Positions 27,612-36,513 are shown, numbered from the stretch's first letter. The stretch is DNA of 62,910 nt from Candidatus Gastranaerophilales bacterium (GCA_944322545.1 CALUPF010000020.1:1-62910), one strand, 5' to 3'. The notes: generated by a model from the sequence alone, not told the origin. Program-made: numbers and translations.

Positions 27612-28182
27612 ATTTTTAAGGTTTTTAGTTCTAATAATATTTATGCTTTTTATTTGCTCTGAGAGTAAGTCTTATGCTTTAGTGCAAGATGAGTTAGTCA
27701 ATGATACATTGAAAAACAAGAGCTTTGAAAAACCTTATAATGCCTACAAATACAATTATGAAGATTTAAAAAGAATACCTATAGAATTGAGAGTTATTGC
27801 TGACATAAAGTCAGAAAAAGACATAACAGAAGGTGAGACAATTATCTTTGTTGCTTGTCATGATGTGTATTCTCAAGCCCGAAGAGTTTTAAAAAAAGGG
27901 GATTATGTTTATGCAAAAGTTGAAACAATTATAAAAAGTGGAATGAATGGCATTCCTGCAAGCATAATCTTTGGTGATTTTAAATTTGAAAATATTGATT
28001 CTTCGAAAGTTTCAGATACGTATGAGGTTTATGGTCAAGACAGAAGTCTTTGGGTTTATCCGTTGAAATGGGCTTTAACTATACTACCACCTACTGGTTC
28101 TTTAACTAATTTCATTAAAGGTGGACATGCAAAACTCAAAGAAAATCACACAATAGAAATTTATTATCATCCTAATTGGTAG
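27604..28182 (+). CDS. Exported protein of unknown function
   Basis: The 192-residue protein has a signal peptide (about 1-25, hydrophobic 'FLRFLVLIIFMLFICSES') and a mature part rich in beta strands. The pattern 'eGetIiFvachDVys.arrvLkKGdyVyAkVetI' resembles small barrel domains, and a hydrophobic 'WVYPLKWALTILPPTGSLTNFIKGGHAKL' stretch follows. It overlaps the upstream pseudopeptidase gene by eight bases, so the two exported proteins are coupled. No family recognised. It converges on the peptidase fragment with no gap. Confidence 0.65.
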   Translation: MNKFLRFLVLIIFMLFICSESKSYALVQDELVNDTLKNKSFEKPYNAYKYNYEDLKRIPIELRVIADIKSEKDITEGETIIFVACHDVYSQARRVLKKGDYVYAKVETIIKSGMNGIPASIIFGDFKFENIDSSKVSDTYEVYGQDRSLWVYPLKWALTILPPTGSLTNFIKGGHAKLKENHTIEIYYHPNW

Positions 28183-29079
28183 TTATTTTTTAAATATGTC
28201 TTCATAAGCTTCAACATTTAATGGCTTGCCTGTGAAGCGTTGCAGTGTTTCTGCTTCTGGGTATAATGAACCTGTTTTAAAGAGTTTTTGCAGGTGTTTT
28301 GCAGTGTTTTGGTTATTCGTTAATTGTCCTAGCTTTTTTACTGATGACAAGTAAAGCTGCTCTGCCATAATATCTGCTCTTAAATAATTTTGACAATATG
28401 CAGGGTGTGATAAAAAATGAGGAATATTGCACCATTCATTATGTTGCTTTTGGGGTGATTTAATGCCTTCGTATTTTTCGCTTAAATCATACCAAAGTTT
28501 TTTAATATTTTGATTTGGGTTTTCGTATAGTGCTTTCTCAAACTTAAATAAGAACACAAAACGCTGAATAAAATTTGCTTTGTTTGTAAGATTATATTGT
28601 TTTAGTTGTTTTGCCAAATCTTTTGATATACCAAGTTTTTCTTGTAAAAGATTTTCTTTAATATACAGTGTTTGCATCATTTTTGCTACAGCTTCTGTCA
28701 TTGCATAAGATGCAGGCTCTCTATTTAAATATGGCAATTTGGGAGAAATGCCTAAATCATATACAGTGTGTCCTAATTCGTGACATAGTACTTCTAATGA
28801 ATAGGTGTCATTTTTTAAGTTAGCAAGAACGCGAACATCTTTATTTGTATCTATACCACAGCTAAATGCGTGAGAATTTTTGTTTTCTTTGGGGAATAAA
28901 TCTAAAGTAACTGGCAAATTATCAATATCCCACCCCATTGATTTGTACATTTCTTTTGCTGTATTTACAAGAATTTTGTCATCTTTTATAAATTCATCTG
29001 CTTGTTTAAAGGGATTTTCTTCTAATACATAAGAATAGTGCCAAGGTTCAAGGTGATTTGTATTAAATACCTTTTGCAA
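28183..29079 (-). CDS. M2/M3-like metallopeptidase, C-terminal fragment (frame-shifted gene)
   Basis: The fragment contains the zinc motif HELGH within 'CHELGHTVYDLG' and a following 'REPASYAMTEAVAKMM' helix that supplies the third ligand, as in M2/M3 dipeptidyl-carboxypeptidase/oligopeptidase relatives. The reading frame is open further upstream, to about 29220, and there continues the N-terminal fragment in the next frame. Together they would make a ~580-residue enzyme of the normal family length. The TTG at 29079 is not a convincing start, so the fragment should be read as part of one interrupted or frameshift-decoded gene. Confidence 0.7.
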   Translation of the reverse strand: MQKVFNTNHLEPWHYSYVLEENPFKQADEFIKDDKILVNTAKEMYKSMGWDIDNLPVTLDLFPKENKNSHAFSCGIDTNKDVRVLANLKNDTYSLEVLCHELGHTVYDLGISPKLPYLNREPASYAMTEAVAKMMQTLYIKENLLQEKLGISKDLAKQLKQYNLTNKANFIQRFVFLFKFEKALYENPNQNIKKLWYDLSEKYEGIKSPQKQHNEWCNIPHFLSHPAYCQNYLRADIMAEQLYLSSVKKLGQLTNNQNTAKHLQKLFKTGSLYPEAETLQRFTGKPLNVEAYEDIFKK

Positions 29080-29186
29080 TTTTGCTTCTTTTTCTTCAAT
29101 AGAATGTTTTGATATATTCCAAGCTGCAGTTGAAAGTTTGTCAAAAAGATCTGATACTTCATCTGCTGTGATATCGTAATTGTCTT

Positions 29187-29927
29187 TTAATTTATATTCA
29201 AAATATGTGTTATAACCGAGTTTTTTGCAAATTCATTTCTTTTTTTGACAAGTTTTATCATGTCATCGGCGATAACGTCTCCACGCTTTGCAAGAGCTTC
29301 GTAAGCTTTTTTTCTTAATTCTTCATTTTTACTTGTTTTTAGTATTTCTTCAAGTTCAAACTTTTCAACCTTTTTTCCGTCGATTTCGTATTTATAAGAA
29401 TTATATTTAGATGCAATGTTGTTTGTTAAGTTACGTAATTCTTGAAGGTCTTTTTGATATTTTTTTTTCGTTTCAAAATTATCAAGAATTGCTGATAGTT
29501 GTTTTTTTAGAAGAGGATTTTTTATATCCTTTTTGGATAATGATTTTAGTTGTTTATATGTTTTTTTATCTTGGTAAATTTTAGAAACTTCTTGTTGTGC
29601 TATTTCATATTTTTTTAAATTTTCCTCATTGCTGTTTATGAAAAAGTCCCAGCAGGCTCTTGCTGCAATAACTGATTTTTGATGTAAATTACGACTGAAT
29701 TTTTGTCTAAATTCAAGAAATTCAATCTCATCTTTATTGTAATTTTTTATGTTCTTTTTATTGATTCCAAAAGAAATTTGCTTAGATAAAAGATTGTATC
29801 CATCTATGACTGTGAGTTTGTTTATAGTTGATTTACTTGCTACTATCGGGGTTTGAGGTGTTTTGTCTATAGTTTGTTTGTTTAAAATAGGGGATATTAC
29901 ACCAAACGATTGAATACCTGTAATCAT
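29187..29927 (-). CDS. M2/M3-like metallopeptidase, N-terminal fragment with SFG leader
   Basis: The start is set at the ATG 29927, where GAGAGG lies six bases upstream, giving 'MITGIQSFG', close to the kinase-like protein's start. A ~50-residue leader ends in I-S-F-G. The remainder is the helical N-terminal region of an M2/M3-type peptidase, ending in 'KKRNEFAK'. At that point the frame runs out into an unrelated tail of about nine residues; the other frame continues with 'LGYNTYFEY' and on into the zinc-binding part. Together with the downstream fragment this is one gene. Confidence 0.7.
   Translation of the reverse strand: MITGIQSFGVISPILNKQTIDKTPQTPIVASKSTINKLTVIDGYNLLSKQISFGINKKNIKNYNKDEIEFLEFRQKFSRNLHQKSVIAARACWDFFINSNEENLKKYEIAQQEVSKIYQDKKTYKQLKSLSKKDIKNPLLKKQLSAILDNFETKKKYQKDLQELRNLTNNIASKYNSYKYEIDGKKVEKFELEEILKTSKNEELRKKAYEALAKRGDVIADDMIKLVKKRNEFAKNSVITHILNIN
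29220..29226 (-). other. Frameshift site: slippery heptamer A AAA AAC
   Basis: On the minus strand the frame reads gcA AAA AAC, exactly the X XXY YYZ pattern of -1 frameshift sites. A -1 shift restores the peptidase frame (CTC GGT TAT onwards). A missing A in the six-A run (mutation or sequencing error) would explain the same thing. No strong downstream hairpin was seen. Confidence 0.6.
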
Positions 29928-30008
29928 AATTGCCTCTCTTCTGCTAATGTTTAGTAAAAAGAACGACAAAAAATTTTTGTTAATTTTAAAATCGATTTTT
30001 AACTATCT

Positions 30009-31370
30009 TTACAATAATATTTGCGTACCCATCATTAATCTGTGAGAATCAACTTTATTGTCGTTTTGACAATATACATAGTTAAAAATAAGTTTTAGTG
30101 CTTGACCTTTCAGATAGTAGTTAGTTCCTAGTGTATATTCTCTTTGAAGATTGTTGCTAATCGTTCTGTCTGGATCAAATTGATCATATCTCGCTAAAAT
30201 TTCGAGTTTTTTTGTTAAGTGATATGCGACAGTAACAAAAAGACCTTGCGATCTTTTATCTGTGAGACCAGAACCACCGTTTGAACCATTTGCTCGTGCG
30301 TATTCGAATTTTGTCCAGAATCTTTTATATTCGTATCCTGCATAAGCTCCTGTTAAATAGTAACTCATTCCATGTTTTTCACCTGATTGGATACCACCAC
30401 CAGTTACTAATTTCCCGAATCTACCATCAGTTTTTCCAAGGGGTTTTATATTCATCCAAGCATCAAATTCATGTCCAGGGAAAAAGGAGGTGAAATTAGT
30501 TGAAGAACTATATATACCCATATCGTAGTCCATAAGTGAATAGTCGCCTCTGACTCTTATACCAAACTTACGGATATTAGCAAGGTTTCTTGAAATTTGA
30601 GAACGGTTTATAAAAGCAAGTGTATATGGTGATTGAGCACCTTCTATACCAACACCTGGTCTTGAATTACCAACTAGTATGCTTGTATGAGCTATTCTGT
30701 GTGTTTCAATGTATAAATCTTGGAAAAATGGTTGCATAAAATCAGGGTGGCTGCTTCTGTGCGTTGGGTCGAGCATTATTCTGAAGTTTTCTTTGCCACC
30801 TTTGAATTGTCCATCAATTAATATGTTGATCAATCCAACATCAAATTTGGAGTCGGTGTCTCCTCTTTCTGGAATAGTTGTTGAAAAATTGCTTTGAATT
30901 GCTGTCCATATGTGAACATTTTCAAGAGGACCTTTGTCCATTTTAAAAGTTAGTTGATCTTTTAAAAGTGCTGCTGGTACATCAGTTCTTTCAATTTGAA
31001 GATTATAAACATCTTTTGCCGTTTTTGTTATCACATCAAACAAGAAAAATTTAGGATTTGGTGCTCCCATTGATGGATCGTAATCTTGAATAGCACTTCT
31101 TTGCTGTGTTGATGGTTCTTCTATGTTTTGTTTTGGTGCACGAACAAAAGGACCTGCATGTCTTTCTTTGTATCTTTTTCGTGGTCCATCAACATATACG
31201 CTATTGTCATCTAGATCTATAACAGGGTCATCATCTTCATCGTCTTCATCTAAAACTGTGTCAGTAAAACTAGGTTTGTAGCTTGTGTCTAGTGTTGTTA
31301 CATCTTGAGCAAAGACAGCTTTAGGCCAAAACAGCACAATAGCTGTTAGAAATAGTACAATCTTTTTCAT
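30009..31370 (-). CDS. OprP/OprO-like outer-membrane porin
   Basis: The ~453-residue protein starts with a signal peptide (1-22, cut near VFAQD); the start is placed at the Lys-Lys-preceded ATG 31370 rather than 31382. The mature N-terminus has a very acidic stretch (D-E-D-D-E-D-D-D near residue 40) and a basic RKRYKERH segment. From about residue 130 the pattern of alternating strands resembles phosphate-selective porins, including 'ILVGNSRPGVGIEGAQSPY', 'LEILARYDQFDPD' and a final strand ending in 'GTQILL'. It is expected to form a 16-stranded barrel for small anions. A TATAAT for this strand is present at 31428-31423. Confidence 0.78.
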   Translation of the reverse strand: MKKIVLFLTAIVLFWPKAVFAQDVTTLDTSYKPSFTDTVLDEDDEDDDPVIDLDDNSVYVDGPRKRYKERHAGPFVRAPKQNIEEPSTQQRSAIQDYDPSMGAPNPKFFLFDVITKTAKDVYNLQIERTDVPAALLKDQLTFKMDKGPLENVHIWTAIQSNFSTTIPERGDTDSKFDVGLINILIDGQFKGGKENFRIMLDPTHRSSHPDFMQPFFQDLYIETHRIAHTSILVGNSRPGVGIEGAQSPYTLAFINRSQISRNLANIRKFGIRVRGDYSLMDYDMGIYSSSTNFTSFFPGHEFDAWMNIKPLGKTDGRFGKLVTGGGIQSGEKHGMSYYLTGAYAGYEYKRFWTKFEYARANGSNGGSGLTDKRSQGLFVTVAYHLTKKLEILARYDQFDPDRTISNNLQREYTLGTNYYLKGQALKLIFNYVYCQNDNKVDSHRLMMGTQILL

Positions 31371-31514
31371 AATAAAAACCATAATTAAATTTTTCGTTAT
31401 TAATGTTCATTTTAAACAGGCAATTATAATGATTATTATGAGTTGTCTGCATATTGTATATATATTTTACCAAAAACAATAAATTGGGTTATAAATTTTT
31501 TTTTATTTTTATAT

Positions 31515-31865
31515 TTATTCACAAACGTGATCCAACGCTTTTTCTAAAATCTCTTTTACATGAGAGTCGTCTAAAGAATAATATACGTTTTTACCTTTTT
31601 TTGATGCTTTTACTAGTTTTGCTGTTCTTAAAACTTTTAACTGATGAGATACAGCAGATTTTGTCATATTCAAAACTACCGCTAAGTCACCTACACACAT
31701 TTCGCTTTCTTCTAAAGCCCATAAAAGTTGGATTCTTGTTCCATCCCCCATCACCTTAAAAAAGTCTGATAATTCATATAAAAGACTTGTTTTGGGCATT
31801 TTAGGTTTGACTTTATTTACTATATCTATATTAATTGCTTCGCAGTCTGATCTCTTATTTTCCAT
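31515..31865 (-). CDS. ArsR/SmtB-family zinc-responsive repressor
   Basis: The 116-residue winged-helix protein has the recognition helix 'NMTKSAVSHQLKVLR' near 66-80. Its last helix carries Asp100, His102, His113 and Glu116 in the D-x-H-x10-H-x2-E spacing, which is the alpha-5 zinc site of SmtB/CzrA. The alpha-3 site has only CVGD, not the CadC/ArsR pair of Cys. It is therefore predicted to release DNA on binding zinc (or cobalt). It is transcribed divergently from a Zn/Cd-type ATPase and likely represses both genes through three operator copies between them. Confidence 0.9.
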   Translation of the reverse strand: MENKRSDCEAINIDIVNKVKPKMPKTSLLYELSDFFKVMGDGTRIQLLWALEESEMCVGDLAVVLNMTKSAVSHQLKVLRTAKLVKASKKGKNVYYSLDDSHVKEILEKALDHVCE

Positions 31866-31888
31866 TTTTCTTCTTTCTTTTTTTATTA

Positions 31889-32007
31889 ATTATAACACAT
31901 ATGAATAGTTGTTCAATTGTGTTAAGAATGTAAATAAATTGTTGTTAAACGGTTGACAATTGAATAATTGTTCAATTATACTAATAATATAGTTGAATAG
32001 TTGTTCA
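31889..32007. promoter_or_regulatory. Divergent promoters with three SmtB/CzrA-type operators
   Basis: TGAA-N6-TTCA occurs three times: 31902-31915, 31961-31974 and 31994-32007, each as TGAATA(G/A)TTGTTCA. The rightward promoter is TTGACA (31953-31958), 18 bases, TATACT (31977-31982), with the middle operator in its spacer and the third just after the -10. The leftward promoter is TTGAAC, 16 bases, TATAAT (31916 to 31889), with the first operator over its -35 and spacer. This geometry predicts repression of both genes by the ArsR-family protein. Confidence 0.88.
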
Positions 32008-32030
32008 ATAATGTGTAGTGAGGCAAAATT

Positions 32031-33920
32031 ATGTGTAATCATCATGAACATTGTGAATCTTGTGAACATAGTCATAGTAAAGAAAATGCACTTTATTCTT
32101 TAGTTAGAATTGCTTTGGCTATTTGTATTTTTGTTTTTTCTATTTTTATGGATTTTTCCGGTATTTTAAAGTTCTTTTTGTTTTTTATTGCATATGTGAT
32201 TGCTGGTTATGATGTTATTTTTACAGCCTTAAAAAATATTTTTAAAGGTGAAGTTTTTGATGAAAATTTCCTTATGAGCATAGCAACTATTGGTGCTTTT
32301 GCAATAAAAGAATATCCTGAAGCGGTAATGGTAATGATTCTTTATCAAATTGGCGAGTTTTTACAAGACAAAGCAGTCGAAAATTCTAAAAAATCAATAA
32401 CATCATTAATGGATATTCGACCAGATTATGCTAACGTAATTGAAAATGGACAAATAATTCAAAAAAGTCCTGAGGCAATAAAAATATCAGATGAGATTAT
32501 TGTAAAAGCTGGTGAAAAAATTCCGTTAGATGGAATAGTTACAGAAGGTTTTGCAACTGTCGATGCATCTGCTTTGACAGGTGAATCAGTTCCTCAAAAC
32601 TTGAAAATTGGTGATGCGGCTATTAGTGGTTGTATAAATACTAATGGTTTAATAAAAATAAAAGTAACAAAACTTTTTCAAGAATCAACTGTTTCAAAAA
32701 TTTTGGAACTTGTTGAAAATGTAAGTTCTAAAAAAGCTAAAACTGAGCATTTTATAACTAAATTTGCGAAAATATACACACCTGTTGTTGTTTTAGCAGC
32801 TTTAGTTATGGCTGTTGCTGTTCCTTTATTTACTGGTGGTTCTTTTATTTTGTGGATTCAAAGAGCACTGACTTTTCTTGTTATTTCTTGTCCTTGTGCT
32901 TTCGTTATATCTGTTCCATTAAGCTTTTTTGCTGGAATTGGTGGAATGTCAAAAGCTGGAATATTAGTTAAAGGTAGTCAATATATAGAAGCTCTTTCAA
33001 AACCAGATTTTGTTGTGTTTGATAAAACTGGTACTCTGACAAAAGGTAATTTTTCTGTAAAAAATATTTTTTCAGTAAAACCAAATGAAGAAAATATTGT
33101 TTTAAAATATGCGACAATAGCTGAATATTATTCTAATCATCCAATAGCTGTTTCTTTAAAAAATGCATATAAAAAAGATATTAATCCTACCTTAGTTACT
33201 AATTTCAAAGAGATTTCAGGTAATGGAGTTAGTGCTGAAATTGATAATCAAAAAGTCTTGGTTGGTAATGACAAATTAATGAATGCATTTAATATTTCAT
33301 ATGATAAATCTGATGAAAATGGTACCGTTGTTTATGTTTCGATAAATGATGAATTTCGTGGATATATTATTATCGCTGATGAAATTAAATCTGATTCTAA
33401 AATAGCTGTTTCTGAATTGAGGAATATTGGTTGTAAGACTGTTATGCTAACAGGAGATTCTGAATGTTCTGCAAAATATATAGCGGAAGACTTATGTATA
33501 GATAAATTCTACTCTAAATTGTTGCCTGCTGATAAGGTAAACAAATTAGAACAAATAAAAACAGACGCATATATTAACAAATCAGTCATATTTGTTGGCG
33601 ATGGTATTAACGATGCTCCTGTTTTAACAGCTGCAGATGTTGGTGTTGCAATGGGTGCATTAGGATCTGATGCGGCTATAGAAGCAGCAGACGTTGTAAT
33701 TATGGATGATAAACCCTCAAAAGTTTCAACTGCTATTAAAATGGCTCAAAAGACTATGAGTATAGTTAGACAAAATATCGCTTTTGCAATTGGAATAAAA
33801 GTTTTGTTTCTTATTTTAGGAGCGGTAGGTTTTATAACTATGTGGGGTGCTGTATTTGCTGACGTTGGTGTTACACTAATTGCTGTAATGAACGCATTGA
33901 GAGCACTTAAATCAGATTGA
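32031..33920 (+). CDS. Zn/Cd/Pb-exporting P1B-type ATPase
   Basis: The 629-residue membrane pump has Cys287-Pro-Cys289 in the transport helix, the phosphorylated Asp331 in DKTGTLT, a 'TGES' actuator loop, a 'HP' motif (SNHPIA) and GDGIND at 523-528. The last helix has 'ADVGVTLIAVMNALR', as in Zn/Cd (ZntA/CadA) pumps. There is no N-terminal heavy-metal-associated domain; a short His/Cys tail, 'CNHHEHCESCEHSH', takes its place. GTGAGG precedes the ATG. Expression is predicted to be induced by zinc through the divergent repressor. Confidence 0.92.
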   Translation: MCNHHEHCESCEHSHSKENALYSLVRIALAICIFVFSIFMDFSGILKFFLFFIAYVIAGYDVIFTALKNIFKGEVFDENFLMSIATIGAFAIKEYPEAVMVMILYQIGEFLQDKAVENSKKSITSLMDIRPDYANVIENGQIIQKSPEAIKISDEIIVKAGEKIPLDGIVTEGFATVDASALTGESVPQNLKIGDAAISGCINTNGLIKIKVTKLFQESTVSKILELVENVSSKKAKTEHFITKFAKIYTPVVVLAALVMAVAVPLFTGGSFILWIQRALTFLVISCPCAFVISVPLSFFAGIGGMSKAGILVKGSQYIEALSKPDFVVFDKTGTLTKGNFSVKNIFSVKPNEENIVLKYATIAEYYSNHPIAVSLKNAYKKDINPTLVTNFKEISGNGVSAEIDNQKVLVGNDKLMNAFNISYDKSDENGTVVYVSINDEFRGYIIIADEIKSDSKIAVSELRNIGCKTVMLTGDSECSAKYIAEDLCIDKFYSKLLPADKVNKLEQIKTDAYINKSVIFVGDGINDAPVLTAADVGVAMGALGSDAAIEAADVVIMDDKPSKVSTAIKMAQKTMSIVRQNIAFAIGIKVLFLILGAVGFITMWGAVFADVGVTLIAVMNALRALKSD

Positions 33921-33951
33921 TTTTTTATTAATGATTTTTTAAACTGAAAGA

Positions 33952-34536
33952 ATGGAATTGTATTTGCTTAAAACAGAGACTTTTTTAAAAGAGTTAGATG
34001 AAAATTTTCTTTCTGGCTATCGAGAAGAAAAGAAAGATGCTTGTATAAAAAGACAAAATGAATATGCATTAGGTCGTTTTCTTTTGACACAAGTTCTGAC
34101 AAATTTTTATGATATAAAAAATCCTAAAATTTTATTAAAAAATAATAAGCCATATCTAGACGATGGTCCTATTTTCTTTAGTCTTTCTCACTCTAAAGGT
34201 ATAGTTGCTGTAGTTTTTGATTCTAGCGAAGTCGGTTTTGACATTGAGTTTATGAAAAAACGAGACTTTAAACCTTTAATTGAACGTTATGATATTGATG
34301 TAAATGGTGATGAGAAAACGGCTTTTTATTCTTTTTGGACTAGTTTTGAGGCAGAAATAAAATTGCAAAAGTCTGTAAAATCTCAATTTGATTCTTGCTT
34401 TTATTCAGATTATTGGATGAGTATAAAATCTGAAAATAACGTTAATATAAAAGAAGTTTTGAAAGTATATGAGTTGGTTTTAGATCAAAAAGGTAAAATA
34501 ATAAGAAATACATGCCAAAATTTTTATACAAAGTAA
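33952..34536 (+). CDS. 4'-phosphopantetheinyl transferase (Sfp type)
   Basis: The 194-residue protein has 'FSLSHSKGIVAVVF', the metal-binding motif GFDIE at 95-99 and WTSFEAEIK from Trp129. In the usual W-x-x-K-E-A-x-x-K motif the first Lys is Phe here (residue 132), whereas the metal ligand Glu133 and second Lys remain, so activity is plausible. It transfers phosphopantetheine from CoA to carrier-protein serines; the two carrier proteins at 11.1-11.6 kb are obvious substrates although the gene lies 20 kb away. It is slightly short for the Sfp group. It overlaps the GspF-like gene by 25 bases. Confidence 0.82.
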   Translation: MELYLLKTETFLKELDENFLSGYREEKKDACIKRQNEYALGRFLLTQVLTNFYDIKNPKILLKNNKPYLDDGPIFFSLSHSKGIVAVVFDSSEVGFDIEFMKKRDFKPLIERYDIDVNGDEKTAFYSFWTSFEAEIKLQKSVKSQFDSCFYSDYWMSIKSENNVNIKEVLKVYELVLDQKGKIIRNTCQNFYTK

Positions 34537-35714
34537 AAAATAGACAAAATGAAATTATCTCTTCTTCGATATTTTCTGAATCTATATCTAATGCAGCTTC
34601 AGAATTGGAAAAACAAGGCTTTGTTATTCTTGAGATAAAAGAGGAAGAAACTGATGATGTAAAATTTTCTAAGGAAAAATTTAAAACAATAGATGATAAT
34701 ACATTTTTATCGTTAGATGAAAAAAAGTCGTTTTTTAATTCATTTTATTATCTATACAAATCTGGTTATTCATATATAGATCTTTTTCGCTCAATTAGTT
34801 CTAATACCAAAAATGAGAAAATAAAAACTATAGCGTCTGATATTGCATCTAGTATAAAAAATGGCGCGAATATTTCAGAGTCTCTCAGCAAGTATAAAAA
34901 CGTTGTTGGATATGCTTATACAATGCTTGTTTTAGCTGGTGACAAATCAGGAAAATTAGAAGAAATTTTGTATCGTATTAATGAAGACCTAAAAAGAGAA
35001 GAATTTGTAAAACGAACTATTATTTTATCTATGACATACCCTGTTATAGTTTTGAGTTTTGCATTAGCTGTATTTTTGTTTTGTAAGTTCTTTTTATTTA
35101 GAATTTTTGCTTCTTTTTCTAGTGGTCCAATGTGTGTTACATCTTTATTTTTTCTTTTTATAACAGCAATTATAAAGATTTTGATAATTTTTGCTTTGAT
35201 TATAGGTGGAGTTATTTATTTGTCAAAGAACCAAAAAAATATAGATTCGTTAATTCAATATTTTAGTGAAATTCATCCTTTTTCATATTTCATTAAAAAT
35301 TATACATTTTTAAATTTCTTTTCAATATTAGAGTTGTCTTATCAATCAGGAATCCCAGTTTGTGATTCTATTGCGATAGCTTCAACTATTGTGCGAATAA
35401 AAGATATGAAAAATAAAATTAATAAAATTTTTATGAGAATAATGAATGGATGTGAGGTTACAAGTGCGTTTGCTGCATCAGAAATTTTTGATGAATATGT
35501 AATTTCTCAAATAGCAACAGGTGAAAAAACAGGAGAGTTTGATAAAGCTTTTGCAAATATATCTAATGATTGCGCAGTTAAGCTAGAAGATTCAATAAAA
35601 ACTATCGGTAAAATAATAGAACCGTTGATGATTTTTGTAGCAGGAATTGTAGTTTGTGTAATTGCTGTTCAATTTTATCGTAATTTATACGATGGGATTT
35701 TTTCAATGTTTTAG
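34512..35714 (+). CDS. Type II secretion/type IV pilus inner-membrane platform protein (GspF/PilC)
   Basis: The 400-residue protein follows the T2SSF plan. A short N-terminal domain ('KFLYKVKNRQNE') precedes a first helical domain (about 75-170) and a membrane helix (about 175-200). A second hydrophobic segment, a second T2SSF domain and a final membrane helix near 375-395 follow. The 'LAGDKSGKLEEIL' and 'ATGEKTGEFDKAF' repeats are the paired signature of GspF/PilC. No other pilus or secretion gene is nearby, so it must work with components encoded elsewhere. Its stop overlaps the end of the next gene on the other strand. Confidence 0.85.
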   Translation: MPKFLYKVKNRQNEIISSSIFSESISNAASELEKQGFVILEIKEEETDDVKFSKEKFKTIDDNTFLSLDEKKSFFNSFYYLYKSGYSYIDLFRSISSNTKNEKIKTIASDIASSIKNGANISESLSKYKNVVGYAYTMLVLAGDKSGKLEEILYRINEDLKREEFVKRTIILSMTYPVIVLSFALAVFLFCKFFLFRIFASFSSGPMCVTSLFFLFITAIIKILIIFALIIGGVIYLSKNQKNIDSLIQYFSEIHPFSYFIKNYTFLNFFSILELSYQSGIPVCDSIAIASTIVRIKDMKNKINKIFMRIMNGCEVTSAFAASEIFDEYVISQIATGEKTGEFDKAFANISNDCAVKLEDSIKTIGKIIEPLMIFVAGIVVCVIAVQFYRNLYDGIFSMF

Positions 35715-36403
35715 TTAACGAGAAAATAACCTGCTATTACTCCTATAATTGCCATAAGTGTGATTATTTTCCAGAAAATTGAAAATTTAGCTTTTTTAAT
35801 TTTTTTATTTGTTATTTTGTGTTTTGATTTATTTTTAGTTTTTTGAGTTATTGGTTTTGTTTTTTTAGGCTTATTTTGTTTTTGTGTTGTTATTTTTTGT
35901 GGTTTTATATTTCTTTGTGCTTTTGCTTTTTCTTCCAAGTATTTTTCTTGTAGTGTTTTTTGTTTTCTTACACCAAGAATTAAAAGTTCTTCATCAAAAT
36001 CAAGGTATAGAAGGTCTTTGTTTGTCTTATCTTTGGAAATTGCATAATTCAAGGACGCTTCAAAAGCTCTTCTTAAACATTCTAGGGCTGTTATTGCACT
36101 TTGTTTTGTTTGTATTGAATGTGCAGAAAGATTTCCTTCTTTTTTTAGGAAATATAAATCATCAATAAATTCTTTTTCTCGTGCGGAGCCGTTAGATTTG
36201 TCTTTTAGCGTTGCGAGCATTTCATCAAAGGTGTCATTTGCTGAAATTTCATTTTTTAATGTGTTTTTGCAAAGATTTTCAGCAAGTTTTCTTGTTTGTA
36301 TTATGCATTGATCAAAGTATTCGTCTTTATATAGTTTTTCAGCTTCGCTAGCTGTTTTAAAAAGACTATTATCTATGTTTTTTAGAAAATTAAAGTTTGA
36401 CAT
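35711..36403 (-). CDS. DUF4145-like protein with C-terminal membrane anchor
   Basis: The start is set at 36403 because AGAGG lies seven bases upstream; the in-frame ATG at 36424 has none. The ~230-residue protein has an N-terminal helical domain (about 1-125: 'SEAEKLYKDEYFDQCIIQTRKLAENL', 'KEGNLSAHS', 'ECLRRAFEASLNYA') resembling the DUF4145/HEPN-like module found at the start of some restriction enzymes. A Lys/Gln/Thr-rich linker and one membrane helix at the end (last 20 residues) follow. A tail-anchored cytoplasmic domain is the natural reading. Function unknown. Confidence 0.65.
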   Translation of the reverse strand: MSNFNFLKNIDNSLFKTASEAEKLYKDEYFDQCIIQTRKLAENLCKNTLKNEISANDTFDEMLATLKDKSNGSAREKEFIDDLYFLKKEGNLSAHSIQTKQSAITALECLRRAFEASLNYAISKDKTNKDLLYLDFDEELLILGVRKQKTLQEKYLEEKAKAQRNIKPQKITTQKQNKPKKTKPITQKTKNKSKHKITNKKIKKAKFSIFWKIITLMAIIGVIAGYFLVN

Positions 36404-36513
36404 AATATTTCCTCTAAAGTTCATTATACATGAATAATCCTATATTTAACTGTTTCTAATTTAAAAAAAATTGGTATTATTATAATGTGTTTATTTTTAT
36501 AGGAGCATCTGAG

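Noticed and set aside
31421..31440. Fur-like box (ATAAT-N4-ATTAT) upstream of the porin gene
   Set aside because: The arm spacing does not match the 7-1-7 Fur pattern, and the sequence is explained by a -10 TATAAT on the minus strand.
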